Below are positions 32,661-36,972 of a DNA stretch of 36,972 bases, piece after piece (the stretch's first letter is position 1; every line of letters starts with the position of its first letter). Source of the stretch: Flavobacterium pokkalii (lineage in GTDB: Bacteria; Bacteroidota; Bacteroidia; Flavobacteriales; Flavobacteriaceae); contig NZ_NASZ01000032.1 of the NCBI RefSeq assembly GCF_014596575.1, forward strand, positions 1 through 36,972, written 5' to 3'. The notes beneath the pieces are model-generated. The model saw nothing but the letters and a program-made list of their open reading frames with translations. It made no database searches and was not told the origin of the DNA. The translations under genes and the position numbers were made by a program.

Positions 32661-33668
32661 ATGAATGCTACTCCATACCTTATAGCAGAAATAGCTCAGG
32701 CACATGAAGGAAGTTTAGGGATTGTGCATTCTTACATCGATGCTTTGGCAGAAACAGCTGTGCAGGCAGTTAAATTTCAAATGCATATAGCCGAAGCAGA
32801 AAGCAGTATCCATGAACCTTTCCGACTTAAATTTTCTTATGAAGACGGGACAAGATATGACTATTGGAAACGAATGGAGTTTACTTTGGAGCAATGGAAA
32901 GAGATTAAAGCACATTGTGATACTGTTGGTTTGGATTTTATTTGTTCCCCTTTTAGTAATTTGGCAGTAGATTGGTTGGAAGAAATTGGAGTTACTTCGT
33001 ATAAAATAGGCTCTGGTGAAGTCAATAATTTTTTGATTTTAGAAAAAATTGCCCGGACGGGAAAACCCGTGATTTTGTCTTCAGGGATGAGTAATTTGGA
33101 AGAATTGGATAAAGCCGTGAAATTTTTGAAAGAGCGAAATGTTAAACTGTCTGTTTTGCAATGCACCACAGCCTATCCTACTAAACCGGAACAATACGGT
33201 TTGAACGTTATTCAGCAATTAAAAGAACGCTATAATATCCCGGTAGGCTTTTCCGATCATTCTGCTAAAGCGGCAGTTAGTATTGCGGCTTTGGCTTTAG
33301 GAGCTGAAATTTTGGAATTTCACGTAGTTTTTGATCGTAGGATGTTTGGTCCTGACTCAGAGTCTTCCTTGACCATTGATGAAGTAAAGCAATTGGTAAT
33401 AGATACTAAGGCAATTTATACAGCCATTCAAAATCCAATAGATAAAAATAACAATCAAAGTTTTTCAACTTTAAAAAGTATATTTGAAAAGTCCTTAGCC
33501 GTAAACCGAAAATTGCCTAAAGGACATATTATCACTTTTGATGATCTGGAGGCTAAGAAACCGAAAGGATATGGAATTGAGGCGACCAGGTTTAAGGAAA
33601 TAATAGGTAAAGAGCTTATGGTAGATAAAGAAGCTTGGGATTTTTTAAACGATGAAGATATTAAATGA
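32661..33668 (+). CDS. neuB: N-acetylneuraminate synthase-like (NeuB family)
   Basis: The protein has 335 residues. It condenses phosphoenolpyruvate with N-acetylmannosamine or a related 6-carbon sugar to a nonulosonic acid. YLIAEIAQAHEGSLG (6-20) and AVQAVKFQMHIAEAES are typical NeuB barrel motifs, SSGMSNLEELDKAV and LQCTTAYPTKPE follow, and GFSDHS carries metal and substrate contacts. A C-terminal SAF (antifreeze-like) segment begins near LPKGHIITFDDLEAKKPKGYGI, though it looks short. I choose ATG 32661; a GTG six bases upstream is possible. The gene overlaps neuC (ATGA). Legionaminate synthase specificity cannot be excluded. Confidence 0.9.
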   Translation: MNATPYLIAEIAQAHEGSLGIVHSYIDALAETAVQAVKFQMHIAEAESSIHEPFRLKFSYEDGTRYDYWKRMEFTLEQWKEIKAHCDTVGLDFICSPFSNLAVDWLEEIGVTSYKIGSGEVNNFLILEKIARTGKPVILSSGMSNLEELDKAVKFLKERNVKLSVLQCTTAYPTKPEQYGLNVIQQLKERYNIPVGFSDHSAKAAVSIAALALGAEILEFHVVFDRRMFGPDSESSLTIDEVKQLVIDTKAIYTAIQNPIDKNNNQSFSTLKSIFEKSLAVNRKLPKGHIITFDDLEAKKPKGYGIEATRFKEIIGKELMVDKEAWDFLNDEDIK

Positions 33669-34822
33669 GCAAAAGAAAAATAGCGGTAGTCATTACCGCA
33701 AGACCTTCTTATAGCAGGGTAAAAACGGTGCTGAAAGCAATTAAGAATCACCCGGCATTGGAACTACAATTGATTGTTGCAGCTTCAGCTTTGCTGGATC
33801 GATATGGTTCAGCGGTAAACTATATAGAAAAAGATGGTTTTACTATTGATGCTAAGGTTTTTAACGTGCTGGAAGGACAAAATTTGACAGCCGCAGCAAA
33901 AACCACAGGGATAGGGATATTAGAGTTATCAACTGTTTTTGATAATTTAAAACCGGATGTAGTGGTTACCGTTGCCGATCGATTTGAAACAATGGCTACG
34001 GCTATTGCAGCCTCTTATATGAATATTCCTTTGGCTCATATTCAGGGGGGGGAAGTAACAGGAAATATTGATGAAAAAGTACGACACGCTATAACCAAAT
34101 TGGCCGATTACCATTTCGTCGCTTCTGAAAGTGCGCGAGAGCGGGTCATTAAACTGGGAGAAAATCCTGAAATGGTTTTCAATACAGGCTGTCCTTCTAT
34201 TGATATCGCTTCTGAAATTAGTACTGTTAAAGGCTTGAATTTTAATCCGTATCAAAAATACGGTGGAGTGGGAGCAGAACCAGATTTATCCAATGGTTAC
34301 CTGGTGGTGATGCAACATCCGGTAACAACCGAATATCAAAATTCCAGAAGGCATATTGAGGAAACATTAAAAGCAATCAATCAATTGAATATGCCAACCT
34401 TGTGGTTTTGGCCCAATGTCGACGCTGGAGCCGATGGAACTACTACAGGAATCAGAGCCTTTCGGGAATACCATTCGTTAGAGAAGGTCCACTTCTTTAA
34501 AAATATGGAAGGTGTTGATTTTTTAGTCTTATTAAATAGCGCAAAGGCTTTGATAGGGAATTCGAGTGTAGGAATAAGAGAATGTGCTTACCTGGGGGTT
34601 CCGGTTATTAATATTGGTTCCAGGCAAAATAAGAGAGACAGAGGATATAATGTAATAGATGTAGATTATAATAAAGAGGAAATCATTACAGCAATTCAAA
34701 CCATTTTAAAAAATGGAAAAGCTGAAGTTTCAGATGTATATGGAGGAGGAAACTCAGGGACTGTTATTGCTGAATTATTAGAGAAACTTCCATTACAATT
34801 TCATAAAACAATAACATACTAA
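33665..34822 (+). CDS. neuC: UDP-N-acetylglucosamine 2-epimerase, hydrolysing
   Basis: The protein has 385 residues with a GT-B-like fold. It converts UDP-GlcNAc to ManNAc plus UDP, or a related UDP-sugar to its 2-epimer, for NeuB. Signatures are VITARPSYSRVKTVLKAI at the N-terminus, VTVADRFETMATAIAA, HIQGGEVTGNIDEKVRHAIT near residues 124-143 and GNSSVGIRECAYLGVPVINI in the donor half. The length fits the NeuC/LegG group. The overlap with neuB (4 nt) and neuA (1 nt) marks a single translationally coupled module. The 4,6-dehydratase and aminotransferase of this window could in principle feed a legionaminate version. Confidence 0.92.
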   Translation: MSKRKIAVVITARPSYSRVKTVLKAIKNHPALELQLIVAASALLDRYGSAVNYIEKDGFTIDAKVFNVLEGQNLTAAAKTTGIGILELSTVFDNLKPDVVVTVADRFETMATAIAASYMNIPLAHIQGGEVTGNIDEKVRHAITKLADYHFVASESARERVIKLGENPEMVFNTGCPSIDIASEISTVKGLNFNPYQKYGGVGAEPDLSNGYLVVMQHPVTTEYQNSRRHIEETLKAINQLNMPTLWFWPNVDAGADGTTTGIRAFREYHSLEKVHFFKNMEGVDFLVLLNSAKALIGNSSVGIRECAYLGVPVINIGSRQNKRDRGYNVIDVDYNKEEIITAIQTILKNGKAEVSDVYGGGNSGTVIAELLEKLPLQFHKTITY

Positions 34823-35523
34823 TGAAAATTTTAGCTGTGATACCCGCACGTGGAGGTTCGAAGGGAATTCCGGGTAAGAATATAAAATTGTTGGGTGGAA
34901 AGCCATTGATTGCTTATTCAGTCGAACAGGCAATGGCAAGTAAATTGCTTTCTAAAGTTATGGTATCTACTGATGATAAGGTAATTGCAGTGTTGGCAGG
35001 GGAATACGGAGCTGAAGTTCCTTTTTTGAGACCGGATGAATTAGCGACTGATACTACGCCAAGCATAGAGGTGATAAAACATGCAGTAGCATTTTTAGAA
35101 TTACAGGGAGAATACTATGATGCAGTTTGTTTATTACAGCCCACGTATCCATTTCGTAAAAAAGGATTTATCGATGAAGCGATTACAACATTTATAGAAA
35201 AAAAGACGGATTCGCTGGTAAGTGTATTGCCTGTTCCTCATCAGTTTAACCCTCATTGGGTGTTTGAAGCTGACGAAAAAGGCAGTCTTCAAGTCGTCAC
35301 AGGAGAAAAAGAAATCATCAAAAGACGACAGGATTTACCACAGACATTTTTTAGAGACGGAGCGCTCTATCTTACTAAAATTAGCAGTATTAAACAGGGA
35401 ACTTTATATGGTGACAATTTGAGTTACATTCTAACAGATTCACAATTATATGTAAATATTGATACCTCGGGAGATTGGGAGATTGCCGAACAGAAATTAT
35501 CCCATTTTTTAGCCCAAATCTGA
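34822..35523 (+). CDS. neuA: CMP-nonulosonate (acylneuraminate) cytidylyltransferase
   Basis: This is a 233-residue enzyme that activates the nonulosonic acid as the CMP-sugar. The CTP-binding N-terminus is LAVIPARGGSKGIPGKNIKL (4-23). VMVSTDDKVIA and LRPDELATDTTP follow, and CLLQPTYPFRKKGFIDEAI is the family P-loop-like block. The length is that of the single-domain bacterial enzymes without the esterase extension. It closes the neuBCA module. No family of known sialyltransferase is evident in the window, so the transferase that uses this product is unidentified. Confidence 0.92.
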   Translation: MKILAVIPARGGSKGIPGKNIKLLGGKPLIAYSVEQAMASKLLSKVMVSTDDKVIAVLAGEYGAEVPFLRPDELATDTTPSIEVIKHAVAFLELQGEYYDAVCLLQPTYPFRKKGFIDEAITTFIEKKTDSLVSVLPVPHQFNPHWVFEADEKGSLQVVTGEKEIIKRRQDLPQTFFRDGALYLTKISSIKQGTLYGDNLSYILTDSQLYVNIDTSGDWEIAEQKLSHFLAQI

Positions 35524-35707
35524 TTGTATTATCATTTTGTTACAGAAACAATTATTGCGGTCCGCATGAAATGTTTATCAGGAAGTTGCAGATATAATTT
35601 GCTTTACCTCCAATCAATGTTTGAAATTTGGTTTAAAAAATAAAAGTCTTTCCGGCAATTTTCCCCCTTAAGGCTATGATGCAAACAGAAATAACAATAA
35701 CATCCTA

Positions 35708-35746
35708 ATTTCTTTTCCCCTTTAGGGGCAGGGGTAGAAAAGAAAT
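35708..35746. repeat. Inverted repeat ATTTCTTTTC ... GAAAAGAAAT
   Basis: A perfect 10-bp stem encloses CCCCTTTAGGGG plus further G-rich sequence. It is the same family as 5976-6021. It lies about 190 bp after neuA. No U-tract follows, so a terminator role is uncertain. Confidence 0.75.
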
Positions 35747-35951
35747 GACGAAAGCGCCCTGTTTTTCCACCCTTTAGAGCCGGAGAAAGAAAATTGACAG
35801 TTAACTAGAGTCGCATCGAAAAGTTTTAGATGTTAATTATTTAAAACCAAAGGTCCTCAATTACCACCAAACGCATTCCCCTCTTCAGAGGAGCTAGGGG
35901 TGTGTAAAAACAGGAAATAAAATCTTTAAGTCCTCAATTACCACCTGTCGA

Positions 35952-35984
35952 TAACTCACAACCCACAACCGACAACCCAGAACT
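35952..35984. repeat. Heptamer array (YCACAAC)n
   Basis: About four ACTCACA/ACCCACA/ACCGACA units, C-rich on the + strand. It overlaps the start of the 224-bp direct repeat. Confidence 0.75.
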
Positions 35985-36195
35985 GAATTTAAGTTATAGG
36001 TGTGTAAAAAGTCTCAGTACCGTCACTTCGAGTGAATTTTCTAAAAATGCGAATAGCTTTTTTAGAAAAATTGTATCGAGAAGGCTCCTTTAAACGATAG
36101 TTCTCGATACTGGCTTACAATTTTCTATCGCAAATAGTAAGCCAACTCGAACTGACGAATCTTTAATTTTATAGGGCTTTGGGCTGTGTAAAAAA
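35972..36195. repeat. 224-bp direct repeat, left copy
   Basis: Matches 36420-36643 at a constant offset of 448 with only a few substitutions. It contains a cloverleaf at 36021-36157. Confidence 0.9.
36021..36157. repeat. Cloverleaf repeat (GGCTTAC arm C)
   Basis: The outer arms are CGTCACTTCGAGT and ACTCGAACTGACG. Arm A is ATTTTCTAAAA/TTTTTAGAAAAAT and arm B is TATCGAGAAG/TTCTCGATA. The lower part of arm C is GGCTTAC/GTAAGCC, while the upper stem ATTT/AAAT and loop TCTATCGC are kept. Confidence 0.9.
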
Positions 36196-36395
36196 TCGAC
36201 TAATGAATTCTAAGCCTCCTCAATTACCACCAAACGCATTTCCCTCTATGAGAGGACTAGGAGTTTGTAAAAGCATGAAATGAAATATGAAAAACTCAAA
36301 TGCCACCACATGTATTCCCCTCTATGAGAGGGGCTAGGGGTGTGTTGCAATCGCAATAAAAAGAATAAAACACCCTCAATTACCACCAAACAAGA

Positions 36396-36432
36396 CCGAC
36401 AACCCACAACTCACAACCCACAACCCAGAACT
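36396..36432. repeat. Heptamer array (YCACAAC)n
   Basis: About five ACCGACA/ACCCACA/ACTCACA units, at the start of the second 224-bp repeat. Confidence 0.75.
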
Positions 36433-36643
36433 GAATTTAAGTTATAGGTGTGTAAAAAGTCTCAGTGCCGTCACTTCGAGTGAATTTTCTAAAAATGCGA
36501 ATAGCTATTTTAGAAAATTTGTATAGAGAAGGCTTCTTTAAACGATAGTTCTCGATACTGGCTTACAATTTTCTATCGCAAATAGTAAGCCAACTCGAAC
36601 TGACGAATCTTTAATTTTATAGGGCTTTGGGCTATGTAAAAAA
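36420..36643. repeat. 224-bp direct repeat, right copy
   Basis: Second copy of 35972-36195. Differences include TATAGAG for TATCGAG in arm B and GGCTATG for GGCTGTG near the end. Confidence 0.9.
36469..36605. repeat. Cloverleaf repeat, last copy
   Basis: Same layout as 36021-36157, with arm C GGCTTAC/GTAAGCC. One arm B base is mutated (TATAGAGAAG). Confidence 0.88.
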
Positions 36644-36684
36644 CGGGCTATGAATCCCAAACCTCCTCAATTACCACCAAACAA

Positions 36685-36750
36685 GACCCACAACCCACAA
36701 CTCACAACCCATCACTTGAAACCCACAACTTGCAACTGACAACCCACAAC
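36685..36750. repeat. Heptamer array (YCACAAC)n, last copy
   Basis: About eight degenerate units (ACCCACA, ACTCACA, ACTTGCA, ACTGACA), C-rich on the + strand. By the polarity seen elsewhere it predicts a plus-strand gene starting beyond the window. Confidence 0.75.
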
Positions 36751-36836
36751 ATAATAATTATTCCAACAATTTAAAATGAAAAAAAATATTGCATTAGATT
36801 TGCAGTGTTAATTTGAGGTCTGACAATTGTTCTGTT

Positions 36837-36869
36837 CTGAGCTTAGTCCATCCTGAGCTTGTCGAAGGA
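36837..36869. repeat. REP-like CCTGAGCTTGTCGAAGGA element
   Basis: Carries CTGAGCTT twice and GTCGAAGGA. It is the reverse-oriented relative of the cluster at 4939-5014. Confidence 0.65.
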
Positions 36870-36873
36870 TTAA

Positions 36874-36972
36874 AGCTCACAGCTCACAGCTCACAGCTCA
36901 CAGCTCACAGCTCACAGCTCACAGCTCACAGCTCACAGCTCACAGCTCACAGCTCACAGCTCACAGCTCACA
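36874..36972. repeat. Perfect AGCTCAC heptamer tandem array
   Basis: Fourteen perfect 7-nt copies with no visible change, running past the window end. Its complement GTGAGCT resembles the GTGAGTT units elsewhere. Confidence 0.95.

Larger units (their letters stand above)
35524..36972. other. Repeat-rich spacer after neuA (about 1450 bp)
   Basis: No gene is seen. It contains an inverted repeat (35708-35746), three CCCCTCT-type palindromes, two copies of a 224-bp direct repeat that each enclose a cloverleaf element, YCACAAC heptamer arrays and a terminal AGCTCAC array that runs off the window. Confidence 0.8.

Overview
The window is a surface-polysaccharide (O-antigen or capsule) biosynthesis locus from a member of the Bacteroidota, most likely Flavobacterium or a close relative. 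The evidence is low-GC coding DNA, the protein families present (CpsB-type PHP phosphatase, Bacteroidota-length GDP-fucose synthase, GxxExxY and four-helix-bundle proteins), and spacers packed with palindromic repeats. I see no rRNA, tRNA, CRISPR array or transposase.

Layout. (1) 1-835 is repeat-filled spacer. (2) 836-2393 holds a cupin sugar isomerase/epimerase-like protein overlapping a DegT-type aminotransferase. (3) 3384-7252 holds the dTDP-rhamnose genes rfbC, rfbD and rfbA, without rfbB. An orphan conserved protein (4166-4918), repeats and a decayed GxxExxY gene lie between them. (4) 7391-9388 is a membrane-anchored WbpM/CapD-type 4,6-dehydratase. (5) 9389-10448 is a block of about 130-bp repeats between convergent genes. 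(6) 10449-11186 on the minus strand is a CpsB-like phosphatase. (7) 11917-14942 encodes the ABC exporter Wzm/Wzt, with a four-helix-bundle gene and duplicated repeats inserted between the two. (8) 14921-32634 is a tightly packed operon of 12 glycosyltransferases, three methyltransferases, the GDP-L-fucose genes gmd and fcl, an acyltransferase and one double-frameshifted remnant. (9) 32661-35523 is a neuB-neuC-neuA module for a CMP-activated sialic-acid-like sugar. (10) 35524-36972 is repeat spacer.

How it works together. The locus supplies dTDP-L-rhamnose (with rfbB elsewhere), GDP-L-fucose, a CMP-nonulosonate and probably a UDP-amino-dideoxysugar. Cytoplasmic glycosyltransferases build the glycan, and the methyltransferases and acyltransferase decorate it. 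Wzm/Wzt then exports the finished chain. Composition drops sharply inside wzt, just after its ATPase domain, so the exporter specificity domain and the next genes look like one exchanged serotype cassette.

The most unusual content is non-coding. A family of 105-150-bp elements can be drawn as a four-way cloverleaf with interchangeable, partly compensated hairpin arms. Degenerate heptanucleotide arrays border genes with a fixed polarity, and in places they supply start codons, stop codons or terminal residues of proteins. All structural statements come from reading the sequence by eye; no folding or database search was run.
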